Shown: one piece after another, positions 18,481-26,625 of the stretch | Layout: every line of letters starts with the position of its first letter | How positions within the stretch are numbered: the stretch's first letter is position 1 | Assembly: GCA_007859835.1 (NCBI GenBank) | Contig: SJPJ01000001.1 | Location: 1,549,095 to 1,613,094 of the forward strand | Source of the DNA: Novipirellula herctigrandis | GTDB lineage: Bacteria > Planctomycetota > Planctomycetia > Pirellulales > Pirellulaceae | Direction: 5' to 3' | Length of the DNA: 64,000 nt | Made by a program: the position numbers and the translations under genes | The notes under the pieces: generated by a model | Told to the model about the DNA's origin: nothing | Seen by the model: only the letters and a program-made list of their open reading frames with translations | The model's database searches: none

Positions 18481-19569
18481 TTAATTCCCTAAGGAGACGT
18501 AAGCGAAACCATCCGCTTGTAGGTTCACAATCGAAGTCACTGCGGAAACCGCGACATCGGCGAACACGATGACCTCTTCGGGCTTCACGCCAACGGAGGT
18601 CAAGGATTGCCCACACACGTAGAACTCAACCCCCGCTTCATGCAGTGCTCGGAGGCGTTCAAAATTTGGATTACCATCGGTGTCGTATCGTTCGCTGTAA
18701 GAATCCGCATTCAATGCAATGAGTTTCGCATCGCCATGCAGCACGACTGCGAATTGCGCAGACGCAGGTTTAGCACCACCAGAGTGATACAAATTCACAA
18801 ACCTCGCAACCGATTCGAGCCCCGGGTTAGGCAACTCCGGAGCACCACCCGTCGTCATGTCAATGCAAAGCTTGCTGCCGTCACGAGGTTGCTGGGCCGC
18901 ATTGGGCATCGAATGCACTTTGCCATAGTCCTTAATGAGCGGAGCAATTTCGGGGGTGGCTTGCGGATCATCTCGAGATGGCACAGGGTGATTCTTCATC
19001 GCTTCGTCAAACCCGCGTGCCACGAAGCCAGAGACCGCTTCGGCGTGAGCTTGGATCAGCTTGATCACGTATGGGTCCTCGGACGTTTCGGTCACTCGAA
19101 CGCCACCAGCAACCTCTTCGTGAACCATTTTAATTTTGTCTGTGTGTCGAAAAATCTCAGCGAACAACGGATCCCGCATCCGAATCGGGTTGGTTTCCTC
19201 GATCCGGTATTCCATCCATTTGACATGTTCCTTGATCTTCGCAGCGATCGGAGGATCATCGGAAACCGTCAATGTCTCGACACCATCACTGCGCTGCTTG
19301 ACCGTGCGAGTGATCTTGGCATGGTTTTCAAGCAAAAAGTGAAAGTCGTCACGGTCAGCGGTGAACCGTTCGTCCTGCATCGGTCCGCCGTGGCCCATGC
19401 CACCGCCCTGGCCCATGCCCATACCGCCGCCCCGGCCCATGCCCTGCCCCATACCACGGCCTTGCCCCATGCCACGGCCCTGCCCCATGCCACGTCCTTG
19501 TCCGTACGCGGCAATCGAAACGAGACCAACAAGCGAAAACAACACAGTGAAGCGGAGAGAGTTAATCAT
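18481..19569 (-). CDS. Exported Met/Gly-rich protein with duplicated His domain and DsrE domain
   Basis: 362 residues in three parts. (1) A signal peptide (MINSLRFTVLFSLVGLVSIA) followed by residues 25-65, made of GRGMGQ-type repeats with eight methionines; the DNA repeats in about 18-bp steps. (2) Residues 75-185 hold two copies of one unit. In the first, NHAKI (His83) leads to GVETLTVSDDP and EHVKWM (His115). In the second, RHTDKI (His142) leads to GVRVTETSEDP and AHAEAV (His175). The paired histidines suggest metal or heme binding. (3) Residues 230-362 are DsrE-like, with the family cysteine in FYVCGQSLTSVGV (Cys319) and the typical ending VTSIVNLQADGFAYVSLG. It is probably periplasmic and is coupled to a rhodanese and two efflux systems. 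A sulfur-handling or soft-metal-buffering role is inferred. Confidence 0.7.
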   Translation of the reverse strand: MINSLRFTVLFSLVGLVSIAAYGQGRGMGQGRGMGQGRGMGQGMGRGGGMGMGQGGGMGHGGPMQDERFTADRDDFHFLLENHAKITRTVKQRSDGVETLTVSDDPPIAAKIKEHVKWMEYRIEETNPIRMRDPLFAEIFRHTDKIKMVHEEVAGGVRVTETSEDPYVIKLIQAHAEAVSGFVARGFDEAMKNHPVPSRDDPQATPEIAPLIKDYGKVHSMPNAAQQPRDGSKLCIDMTTGGAPELPNPGLESVARFVNLYHSGGAKPASAQFAVVLHGDAKLIALNADSYSERYDTDGNPNFERLRALHEAGVEFYVCGQSLTSVGVKPEEVIVFADVAVSAVTSIVNLQADGFAYVSLGN

Positions 19570-19621
19570 GTTAGTGGTGTGTCCAAAATTGGGAAGTATT
19601 TATAGGTCGTAGCCCGCAGGC

Positions 19622-20182
19622 CTATTCAACGGCACAGGCTTGCGTTTCGGTACCGACTTGGTTCCAAGGCATCCGAGCCAACATCATCCCCATCATGCAA
19701 CTGTCGGTGATTCCCGCGAATGCCAAACCGGCGCCCATCAAAGCCGCCAAGCCTGCGAAAATCGGATGAACCGTCAAAGCCAAAATCCCACTGACCAAAA
19801 TAATCAAACCGACGGTGATGCGAGTTTGTCGTTCGAGCGACATTGACTTTTTCCCCCGAACGACCGCTAAGCCCGCTCGGTCCCATGCTGATGTACCGCC
19901 TTCGACATTGATCACGTTTGTAAACCCAGCATCCAAAAACTTTTTGCATCCCTTCAGGCTCCGGCCCCCCGACTTGCAAATCACATAGAGAGGATCGTCT
20001 GTGTTCATGGTTCGCGATCCCATAATGGCGTGAGGATCCAGCGAATCGAGCGGATGGTTTCTCGCACACTCGGCATGCAGGGAGCGAAACTCCACGGGCG
20101 TTCGAACATCAATTAATTCGACACCGCCGTTTGCTTCTCGATTCGCCAATTCGTTGACCGTGACCGTTTTCAAATTTGACAT
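19622..20182 (-). CDS. Rhodanese-DUF2892 membrane sulfurtransferase (YgaP-like)
   Basis: The ATG at 20182 is chosen because TVTVNELANREANGG then begins the rhodanese domain; an upstream GTG at 20287 lies in AT-rich DNA unlike coding sequence. The rhodanese domain is residues 1-110, with the active-site loop YVICKSGGRS (catalytic Cys) and NVINVEGGTSAW. DUF2892 follows with two helices (ITVGLIILVSGILALTV and AGLAALMGAGLAFAGITDS) and the typical MMGMMLARMPWN end. YgaP-type proteins hold a persulfide on the cytoplasmic rhodanese domain. A 23-bp site matching one in front of arsR lies 33 bases before the start, so it is probably under ArsR control and leads the efflux operon. Confidence 0.88.
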   Translation of the reverse strand: MSNLKTVTVNELANREANGGVELIDVRTPVEFRSLHAECARNHPLDSLDPHAIMGSRTMNTDDPLYVICKSGGRSLKGCKKFLDAGFTNVINVEGGTSAWDRAGLAVVRGKKSMSLERQTRITVGLIILVSGILALTVHPIFAGLAALMGAGLAFAGITDSCMMGMMLARMPWNQVGTETQACAVE

Positions 20183-20215
20183 ATTTTTCCCATGGGGGCT
20201 GTAGAAATAATCGTT

Positions 20216-20238
20216 ACCTCGCAAGGCGACGATATATC
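20216..20238. promoter_or_regulatory. Candidate ArsR operator, site A
   Basis: The plus strand reads ACCTCGCAAGGCGACGATAT then ATC. It matches site B (20746-20768, read on the minus strand) at 17 of 23 positions, including ACCTCGC and CGATATAT. It lies 33 bases upstream of the rhodanese start. Confidence 0.5.
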
Positions 20239-20287
20239 TTCGAAAAAAAAGGTAATGGATGTAACAATATTTTACAGCGTTAATCAC

Positions 20288-20381
20288 CGCTGGGGTTTAA
20301 TCATCGCTGGGGTTTAATCATCGCTGGGGTTTAATCATCGCTGGGGTTTAATCACCGCTGGGGTTTAATCATCGCTGGGGT
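20288..20381. repeat. 17-bp tandem repeat, about 5.5 copies
   Basis: The unit CGCTGGGGTTTAATCAT has period 17, with two copies carrying one change (CACC for CATC). It encodes the last codons and the stop of arsR (PYPSDD) and then runs on into the gap before the rhodanese gene. Confidence 0.95.
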
Positions 20382-20721
20382 AAGGCTCAATAAAGCGATT
20401 TTCGATGCATGCCATCAAGCTTGCAAGATGCGGCTCTGCGATTTGATAGAACACCTTGCGTCCTTCCCGTTCGCTTGTGAAGAACCCGCAACGCTGCATC
20501 AACCGCAGGTGCTCGGAGGCAACGTTATCGGGAATCCCACAATCATCTGCCAATTCACCGACACTGTAACGACCGTGAAGCAGGAGCTGGACGATCCTTA
20601 GCCGAACCGGGTGGGCGAGCGTGCGGAGACATTCTGCTGCGGGCGCAAACGCTTCGGTGTCCCCCACAGGCTTTTGACCTGCGGCAGACGTACTGATTTT
20701 GTTTGAGTTACTTTTGGCCAT
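20365..20721 (-). CDS. ArsR/SmtB-family transcriptional regulator
   Basis: The ATG at 20721 is preferred over GTG 20730, because AAGGAG lies only 2 bases before the GTG but 11 before the ATG. Winged helix-turn-helix: LRTLAHPVRLRIVQLLL, YSVGELADDCGIPDNVASEH (recognition region), RLMQRCGFFTSEREGRKVFYQ (wing). Cysteines lie in AECLRT, DDCGI, QRCGF and MACIEN. None sits in the CxC position of classic ArsR/CadC. The position of BigR Cys42 (VCTLVEGEFSVGEL) is Gln here (VQLLLHGRYSVGEL). A BigR/SqrR-like persulfide sensor is thus suggested by its neighbours but not by its cysteines. Its last codons lie in a 17-bp repeat. Confidence 0.85.
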   Translation of the reverse strand: MAKSNSNKISTSAAGQKPVGDTEAFAPAAECLRTLAHPVRLRIVQLLLHGRYSVGELADDCGIPDNVASEHLRLMQRCGFFTSEREGRKVFYQIAEPHLASLMACIENRFIEPYPSDD

Positions 20722-20745
20722 CGCGATCACTGCTCCTTACGAATC

Positions 20746-20768
20746 AATATATCGCAACATCGCGAGGT
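20746..20768. promoter_or_regulatory. Candidate ArsR operator, site B
   Basis: The plus strand reads AATATATCGCAACATCGCGA then GGT. Its complement matches site A at 17 of 23 positions. It lies 24 bases upstream of the arsR ATG, a usual place for autorepression. Confidence 0.5.
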
Positions 20769-21162
20769 GTCAATTCAGTATTTATCTCGAAAGAACATGA
20801 TTTTTCGAGCGAAGCGACTCCATTGAGTCCCCCTTCGGATAGCCCCCCCCTGCAGATATAAATCGTTGGTCCACGCACGTTGAACAGGGAAGCCGCTGAA
20901 TGGCTCAGTGGACAAGGAATCAATTCGATGGTTCGGCAAAGGCACTTTTTTTAAAAAACTGCGTGCCTGCGACCTTTTCTCATCAAATTCCCTGAGATTG
21001 AGGTCCGTTAGCCTTACGCCTGAATCGCCAAAATATAGAATTTCGGTAACTTTCCTGACCGGAACGATCGATACAATCGTAATGATCCTCCTCAAACCCT
21101 CTGTATGACTAAAGATGCGCCATATCGCGCACACTTTTTGAAGAAGTGACGGTATTAGATAA
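20769..21162. other. Divergent intergenic region before korA
   Basis: No gene is supported. A long reverse open frame extends from here into korA but is antisense to it. The stretch holds a CCCCCCCC run near 20846 and an A/T-rich part at about 20940-21010. It must contain the korA promoter, but I see no clear consensus. Confidence 0.45.
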
Positions 21163-23103
21163 ATGACGGCCTCTCCCACCACGTCCAAGAACGTAAAAAC
21201 CGTTTCCGGTATCACCGTGCGTCTCGCCGGTGACTCGGGGGATGGTATGCAACTGCTTGGCACCCAATTGACCAACACCAGTGCGTTGGCGGGAAATGAT
21301 GTGGCGACTTTCCCCGATTTCCCAGCGGAAATCCGGGCTCCACGCGGGACACGGGCTGGCGTGAGCGGCTTCCAAGTCCAATTTGCTAGTGAAGAAATAT
21401 TCACCCCCGGTGACCAACTCGATGCCTTGGTGGTCATGAATCCTGCTGCGATGGTCACCAATTTGGGTGATTTGCGAAAAGGCGGCATTTTGATTGCCAA
21501 TGTCGACGGCTTTGTCGAAAAGGAATTCAAACTCGCCAAATTGGAAGCGAATCCGCTCGACGCGAGCGTGATTGAGGAGACCTATCGTGTCTTCAAAGTT
21601 CCGATGACGAAGTTGACCCGAACTGCGGTTGCCGAACATGGACTCAGTCAAAAAGTAGGCGATCGTTGCAAGAATTTCTTTGCGATGGGATTGGTTTATT
21701 GGCTATTCGGACGCTCGCTCGACACGACATTGCGTTTCATCGAAGACAAGTTTGGGCGTAAACCGGAAATCGCGGCAGCGAACATTGCGGCACTTCGCGC
21801 CGGATGGGCCTACGGCGAAACGACCGAAGCATTCGGCGAAAGCTTTCAAGTCGAAGCAGCAACGTTGTCGCCTGGTACCTATCGCAACATGATGGGAAAT
21901 CAAGCGTTAGCTTGGGGATTGATTACGGCGTCCGAATTATGCGGTAAGGATTTGTTCTATGGAACGTATCCAATCACGCCCGCTAGTGATATTTTGCACG
22001 AGTTAGCTAAGTTCAAGAACTTTGGCGTGAGAACATTCCAAGCCGAAGATGAGATTGCCGCCATGTGCGCAACAATCGGTGCGGCATTTGGAGGCACGAT
22101 GGCGGTCACCGCTAGCAGCGGACCGGGCATCGCGTTGAAAGCCGAAGGAATGGGATTGGGCATGATTTTGGAATTGCCCATGATTGTGATCAACGTCCAA
22201 CGTGGCGGCCCCAGCACCGGTTTGCCAACGAAGACCGAGCAAAGCGATTTGCTACAGTGCATGTATGGCCGCAACGGCGAATCGCCTCTTCCAATCCTAG
22301 CACCTCGCTCGCCCGGCGACTGTTTTGACATTGCGGTTGAAGCGTGGCGATTAGCGACCGAATGCATGTGCCCGGTAATGATTTTGTCGGACGGGTATTT
22401 GGCCAACGGAAGCGAACCGTGGCGCATTCCGGATATCGCGTCGCTGCCAAAGATCGATATCAAACATCCCGAAGGAGCCGATGGCGACGAACCGTTCTTG
22501 CCTTACGCGCGTGACGAGCATTTGGCACGCCCTTGGGCGATCCCAGGAACACCAGAATTGATGCACCGCGTCGGTGGTTTGGAAAAGCAAGAGGGGACTG
22601 GAAACGTCAGTTACGATCCGGCGAACCATCAACACATGACCGACACTCGCGCGGCCAAGGTCAACCAAATCGCCCAACGGATTCCGGACCAAGATATCTT
22701 GGGGGAAACCAGCGGTGACGTGTTAGTCGTATCGTGGGGCGGAACGTATGGTGCTTGCCATACGGCAGTCAATAAGTGTCGCCAAGCTGGCCATTCGGTC
22801 AGCCACATGCATCTTCGATACATTCACCCAATGCCCAAGAATGTGGGCGAATTGTTGAAGGCGTTCAAGACGGTGATCGTACCTGAATTGAACATGGGCC
22901 AATTGCGGATGCTGTTACGTTCGACCTATTTGGTCGATTGCATCGGAGTGAACAAAGTGCAAGGGAAACCGTTCCATATCAGTGAGTTGGTCAATGCCAT
23001 CGAGTCGCACGTTTCGGTGCCCTCGAAGTCAACCGGAAACTCGAAGTCAACCGGAAACTCGAAGCCAAACGGCAAAGCGAATGTTCAAAGTCGTGCCAGT
23101 TAA
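21163..23103 (+). CDS. korA: 2-oxoacid:ferredoxin oxidoreductase, fused gamma-alpha subunit
   Basis: 646 residues. The gamma domain comes first (VRLAGDSGDGMQLLGTQLTN, and FPDFPAEIRAPRGT), then the alpha (pyrimidine-binding) domain (GNQALAWGLITASELCGKDL, YGTYPITPASDILHELA, and VTASSGPGIALKAEGMGLG). The TSSGPG-type core and the PTKTEQSDLLQ loop are typical of the 2-oxoglutarate-type enzyme. With the beta subunit it performs CoA-dependent oxidative decarboxylation of a 2-oxoacid, probably 2-oxoglutarate, reducing ferredoxin. The C-terminal tail has a tandem SKSTGN repeat from an 18-bp DNA duplication (23023-23070). 56 bases separate it from korB. The exact 2-oxoacid is inferred. Confidence 0.92.
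   Translation: MTASPTTSKNVKTVSGITVRLAGDSGDGMQLLGTQLTNTSALAGNDVATFPDFPAEIRAPRGTRAGVSGFQVQFASEEIFTPGDQLDALVVMNPAAMVTNLGDLRKGGILIANVDGFVEKEFKLAKLEANPLDASVIEETYRVFKVPMTKLTRTAVAEHGLSQKVGDRCKNFFAMGLVYWLFGRSLDTTLRFIEDKFGRKPEIAAANIAALRAGWAYGETTEAFGESFQVEAATLSPGTYRNMMGNQALAWGLITASELCGKDLFYGTYPITPASDILHELAKFKNFGVRTFQAEDEIAAMCATIGAAFGGTMAVTASSGPGIALKAEGMGLGMILELPMIVINVQRGGPSTGLPTKTEQSDLLQCMYGRNGESPLPILAPRSPGDCFDIAVEAWRLATECMCPVMILSDGYLANGSEPWRIPDIASLPKIDIKHPEGADGDEPFLPYARDEHLARPWAIPGTPELMHRVGGLEKQEGTGNVSYDPANHQHMTDTRAAKVNQIAQRIPDQDILGETSGDVLVVSWGGTYGACHTAVNKCRQAGHSVSHMHLRYIHPMPKNVGELLKAFKTVIVPELNMGQLRMLLRSTYLVDCIGVNKVQGKPFHISELVNAIESHVSVPSKSTGNSKSTGNSKPNGKANVQSRAS
23023..23070. repeat. 18-bp in-frame tandem repeat in korA tail
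   Basis: TCGAAGTCAACCGGAAAC occurs twice, followed by a diverged third partial copy. It encodes SKSTGN twice and then SKPNGK, at the very end of the protein, where it can do little harm. Confidence 0.9.
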
Positions 23104-23159
23104 TACGAAACCTTCGCTTCCCTTTCCAAACTTCCATCTTCACTCTTTGAATTTCACCC

Positions 23160-24170
23160 ATGAATCTTCCTGTACTTAAAGCTGCTGATTTCGCTTCCGA
23201 CCAAGACGTCCGATGGTGCCCTGGTTGTGGCGACTATTCAATTTTGGCTCAAATGAAAAAGGTGCTCCCCGATTTGGGCGTACCCCGTGAAAAGATCGTC
23301 TTCATCAGCGGGATCGGTTGTAGCAGCCGATTTCCGTACTACATGAACACCTACGGCATGCACAGCATCCACGGACGTGCGCCGACTTTCGCGACGGGCC
23401 TAAAATCAACGCGGCCGGATTTGATGGTTTGGGTAATCACCGGTGACGGCGACGCGTTGTCCATTGGTGGAAACCATTTCATCCACGCACTTCGCCGAAA
23501 CATCGACGTCAACATTGTGCTTTTCAATAACCGGATTTACGGTTTGACCAAGGGCCAATACAGTCCGACTAGTACCGAAGGCCAGGTGACCAAGAGTACG
23601 CCAATGGGTTCGATTGATCATCCGATCAATCCGCTATCGTTGGCGTTAGCAGCCGAAGCAACGTTTGTCGCGCGGAGTATCGACGCACACGTAAAACACC
23701 TTGGCAACATGCTTCAACGTGCTTCCGAACACAAGGGGACTTCGCTCGTGGAAGTCTACCAGAACTGCAACGTCTTCAATGACGGCGCGATGGCGTACGC
23801 TCAAGAACGCAAACAACGGGCTGAAAATGTGGTCGAGCTTGAACATGGCAAGCCTTTGATTTTCGGCGAAAAAAGCGACAAGGGCGTTCGCTTGGTCGGC
23901 AGCCGATTGGAAGTGGTCAATTTGGCCGATGTGCCAGTCGACGACTTGTTGATCCATGACGAAAAAGAACCCAATCCTGCTATCCAAATGATGATGGCTC
24001 GGATGCGCTACCCTGAGATGCCGGAGCCGATCGGAGTCCTGCGAGCAGTCGAAGGGGTCGCGACATACAATGACCAAATCAACGACCAAGTCGAACAAGC
24101 GAAGATCAAGAAGGGGCCCGGAAGCCTCCAAGAACTGTTCACCACCGGCGACACATGGGAAGTTGCCTAG
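23160..24170 (+). CDS. korB: 2-oxoacid:ferredoxin oxidoreductase, beta subunit
   Basis: 336 residues, the TPP- and 4Fe-4S-binding subunit. Fe-S ligands: Cys20 and Cys23 (RWCPGCGDYS) and Cys54 (SGIGCSSRFPYY), with a further Cys near 200 (YQNCNVF). The TPP-binding motif is GDGDALSIGGNHFIHAL with the downstream NNRIYGLTKGQYSPTS. It pairs with korA directly upstream. It has no delta (2x4Fe-4S) subunit next to it, so it belongs to the two-subunit type that passes electrons straight to ferredoxin. In a mostly aerobic planctomycete this could stand in for the 2-oxoglutarate dehydrogenase step. Confidence 0.94.
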   Translation: MNLPVLKAADFASDQDVRWCPGCGDYSILAQMKKVLPDLGVPREKIVFISGIGCSSRFPYYMNTYGMHSIHGRAPTFATGLKSTRPDLMVWVITGDGDALSIGGNHFIHALRRNIDVNIVLFNNRIYGLTKGQYSPTSTEGQVTKSTPMGSIDHPINPLSLALAAEATFVARSIDAHVKHLGNMLQRASEHKGTSLVEVYQNCNVFNDGAMAYAQERKQRAENVVELEHGKPLIFGEKSDKGVRLVGSRLEVVNLADVPVDDLLIHDEKEPNPAIQMMMARMRYPEMPEPIGVLRAVEGVATYNDQINDQVEQAKIKKGPGSLQELFTTGDTWEVA

Positions 24171-24251
24171 GAAACTGTCAGCGATCAGCTACTTGCTAAT
24201 GGTTGCCAGCGTTTCACTTTCAATTGTTTACTGCTATCGGGAATTGGATTC

Positions 24252-25193
24252 ATGCCGCGCGGAAAAATCTATTCGGACGTTTCAAAAGCCATCGGCGATA
24301 CTCCGATGATCGAAATCAATCGCCTCGTCCCTAGCGGCGGAGCAGCAGTGCTTGCCAAGTGTGAATTCTTTCAGCCACTCAATAGTGTGAAAGACCGAAT
24401 CGGCGTCGCAATGATTGAAGCAGGTGAGCGGGATGGAATGATAAACAAAGACACGCATATCATCGAGCCTACCAGCGGTAACACAGGGATTGCGTTAGCA
24501 TTCGTTTGCGCAGCAAAAGGGTATCGGCTGACATTGACCATGCCGGAATCAATGTCCGTCGAGCGTCGAGCGCTACTGCGAGCGATGGGCGCCAACTTGG
24601 TACTCACTCAAGCCGCCGAGGGAATGAAAGGGGCGATCAATAAAGCTGCCGAGATGGTCAGCGAAGAGGCAAACGCTTACATGCCCCAGCAGTTCGAAAA
24701 CCCAGCGAACCCCGCAATACACGAATTGACCACCGGTCCTGAAATTTGGATGGACAGCGGCCAACACATCGATGCCATCGTTGCGGGCGTGGGAACCGGC
24801 GGAACGATCACCGGCGTGACCCGTTTTCTGAAGAAACAAAACCCCGATTTCAAAGCATTCGCAGTCGAACCGACTCATTCACCGGTAATCAGCGGTGGCG
24901 AGCCTGGCAAACACCGCATCCAAGGCATCGGTGCTGGGTTTATCCCAAAGAACTTAGAGACATCACTGATTGATGACGTTGTCAAAGTTGACGACGAAAA
25001 CGCGTTCGAATGGGGCCGACGCCTTGCCAAGGAAGAAGGCATCGTTGCAGGCATCAGCAGCGGAGCGAACATGTGGGCTGCCGCTCAAGTTGCCGCTCGC
25101 CCCGAGATGAAAGGCAAGCGAATCGTCACGGTCATGTGCAGCCTCGGTGAGCGTTATCTAAGCACTCCGCTGTTCGGCGATTTAGGTCTTTAG
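24252..25193 (+). CDS. cysK: Cysteine synthase A (O-acetylserine sulfhydrylase)
   Basis: 313 residues, fold type II PLP enzyme. It makes cysteine from O-acetylserine and sulfide in the cytoplasm. The PLP lysine is Lys47 (PLNSVKDRIG). The substrate loop is EPTSGNTGIALAF, the phosphate-binding loop is GVGTGGTITGVTRFL, and the C-terminal loop is GIAAGISSGAN-like (IVAGISSGAN). CysK rather than CysM is favoured by the overall length and the QPLNSVKDRI segment. It starts 81 bases after korB on the same strand and may be co-transcribed. The 80-bp repeat block follows its stop codon. Confidence 0.95.
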   Translation: MPRGKIYSDVSKAIGDTPMIEINRLVPSGGAAVLAKCEFFQPLNSVKDRIGVAMIEAGERDGMINKDTHIIEPTSGNTGIALAFVCAAKGYRLTLTMPESMSVERRALLRAMGANLVLTQAAEGMKGAINKAAEMVSEEANAYMPQQFENPANPAIHELTTGPEIWMDSGQHIDAIVAGVGTGGTITGVTRFLKKQNPDFKAFAVEPTHSPVISGGEPGKHRIQGIGAGFIPKNLETSLIDDVVKVDDENAFEWGRRLAKEEGIVAGISSGANMWAAAQVAARPEMKGKRIVTVMCSLGERYLSTPLFGDLGL

Positions 25194-25228
25194 GATCGAA
25201 TTCGCCTTGCCCCCATACTCGACACCAG

Positions 25229-25390
25229 CGCATGTGGGTGTCCCGCCTTGAGGCGCCGTCCGACGTCGAGCATTCCCCATACGCGGGCGGCGAAAGCCTG
25301 CACACCAGCGCAAGTGGGTGTCCAGCCTTGAGGCGCCGTCCGGCGTCGGCTTTCCCATACTCGGGCGGCGAAATCCTGAACACCAGCGCA
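25229..25390. repeat. 80-bp dispersed repeat, two tandem copies
   Basis: Two copies of the same 80-bp unit as at 17.1 kb (CTTGAGGCGCCGTCCGRCGTCG core, ending CACCAGCG), again in exact 80-bp register, with a truncated third end at about 25212-25230. It lies between convergent cysK and bioB. Confidence 0.92.
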
Positions 25391-25404
25391 TGTTCTCAAG
25401 ACAC

Positions 25405-25432
25405 AAAAAAACCGACGGCTTTCACCGTCGGC
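25405..25432 (-). terminator. Rho-independent terminator of bioB
   Basis: On the minus strand, CCGACGG and CCGTCGG form a 7-bp stem with a 6-base loop, followed by seven T residues. It starts about 29 bases after the bioB stop codon. Confidence 0.85.
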
Positions 25433-25460
25433 TAATAAATGAACAGCTAGTCCCTTGGAC

Positions 25461-26504
25461 CTACTCAACCTTCGTCGTAATCTCGAAACCAAGGTCTTCG
25501 ATCATTTGACGATCCGCATCCGGTGCTTGTCCTTTGGTTGTCAAGTAATCGCCAACGAACATACTGTTAGCGACGTACAACCCGAGCGGTTGAAGCGAAC
25601 GCAGGTGAATTTCACGACCACCTGAGATTCGCAGTTCCTTGTCCGGAATCACAAACCGGAACATCGCCAACGCTTTCAAGCACTTGTTGGGCGTTAGGTT
25701 CGATTTGCCTTGGAACGGTGTCCCATCGATCGACTCCAAGAAGTTCAACGGAATCGAATGAACGCCAAGTTCGCGTAGATCCATTGCCATCGAGACGATG
25801 TCATCAGACTTTTCGTCCATCCCGATGATCCCGCCGCTGCACATTTCCATGCCAGCCGCTTTGACGTGTTTGAGCGTTTGAACACGATCGGCATAAGTGT
25901 GCGTTGTGCAAACTTCGGCGTAATGCGTTTCGCTCGTGTTCAAGTTATGGTTCACTCGATTGACGCCGCATTCCTTCAACCGATCCGCTTGCTCTTTGTT
26001 AAGTAGCCCCAGGCAAGCACAAATATCGAGATCGTACTTTTGTTTGATCTCAGGCACGATTTCCTCAACCGCTTTCATTTCGCGTTCGCTTGGCCCGCGA
26101 GCGGAAATAACGAGGCAGTAGGTTTTGGCACCTTGCTCGGAAGCTTGTGCGGCCGCCTTCATCAGGTCATCGCGTTTGAGAATATTGTGCTTTGGTACCG
26201 GAGCTTCGGAAACCTTCGATTGGCTACAATAACTACAATCTTCTGGGCAAAGGCCACTCTTGGCACTCATCAAGAAGTTCATTTGCACCGTACGACCAAA
26301 GTAACGGTTGCGGATCTTAAACCCAGCTGCCAAGATAGCGGGGACGTGAGTGTCGGGCGCGTCCAGGATCGCAAGGGCCTCTTCGCGAGAGACGGGTTGT
26401 CCGTCGAGCACTTGATCCGCAAGCTGGTCGTAGCGACTCATCGGCAGCTCGGGCGAAAGTTCGGGTTCGGTTAGCGTCGCGGAGGAGTCAGTGCTTATCG
26501 ACAT
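25461..26504 (-). CDS. bioB: Biotin synthase
   Basis: 347-residue radical-SAM enzyme inserting sulfur into dethiobiotin. Cluster ligands Cys86, Cys90 and Cys93 are in GLCPEDCSYCSQS, the biotin-synthase form of CxxxCxxC. Other conserved parts: YCLVISARGPSE, CACLGLLNKEQADRLKECGV, NRVNHNLNTSETHY, CSGGIIGMDEK and LRISGGREIHL (with the Arg near the 2Fe-2S cluster). It is a single gene with no other bio gene in the window. It carries its own terminator. Confidence 0.97.
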   Translation of the reverse strand: MSISTDSSATLTEPELSPELPMSRYDQLADQVLDGQPVSREEALAILDAPDTHVPAILAAGFKIRNRYFGRTVQMNFLMSAKSGLCPEDCSYCSQSKVSEAPVPKHNILKRDDLMKAAAQASEQGAKTYCLVISARGPSEREMKAVEEIVPEIKQKYDLDICACLGLLNKEQADRLKECGVNRVNHNLNTSETHYAEVCTTHTYADRVQTLKHVKAAGMEMCSGGIIGMDEKSDDIVSMAMDLRELGVHSIPLNFLESIDGTPFQGKSNLTPNKCLKALAMFRFVIPDKELRISGGREIHLRSLQPLGLYVANSMFVGDYLTTKGQAPDADRQMIEDLGFEITTKVE

Positions 26505-26625
26505 TATAGATTGCCTTTGGCTCGAGTTTGCTTAAGCATCGCCTATTTTGGGCGAGTGATCATTGAACCAACATGGTGAACGCGAAGGGCCGAATCGACA
26601 AGCCGTCTTGAGGATGATTTTTGCC

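Noticed and set aside
18607-19605. Long open frame (332 codons) opposite the DsrE-type gene
   Set aside because: It is a mirror of the real gene; its product is rich in His, Arg and Phe in a random-looking order and has no domain.
1-20182. TolC-like fragment as the outer-membrane part of the efflux operon
   Set aside because: It is on the other strand and more than 9 kb away, so no operon link is visible, although it could still serve it.
20775-21539. 254-codon minus-strand frame reaching into korA
   Set aside because: Half of it is antisense to the conserved gamma domain of korA; no domain is visible.
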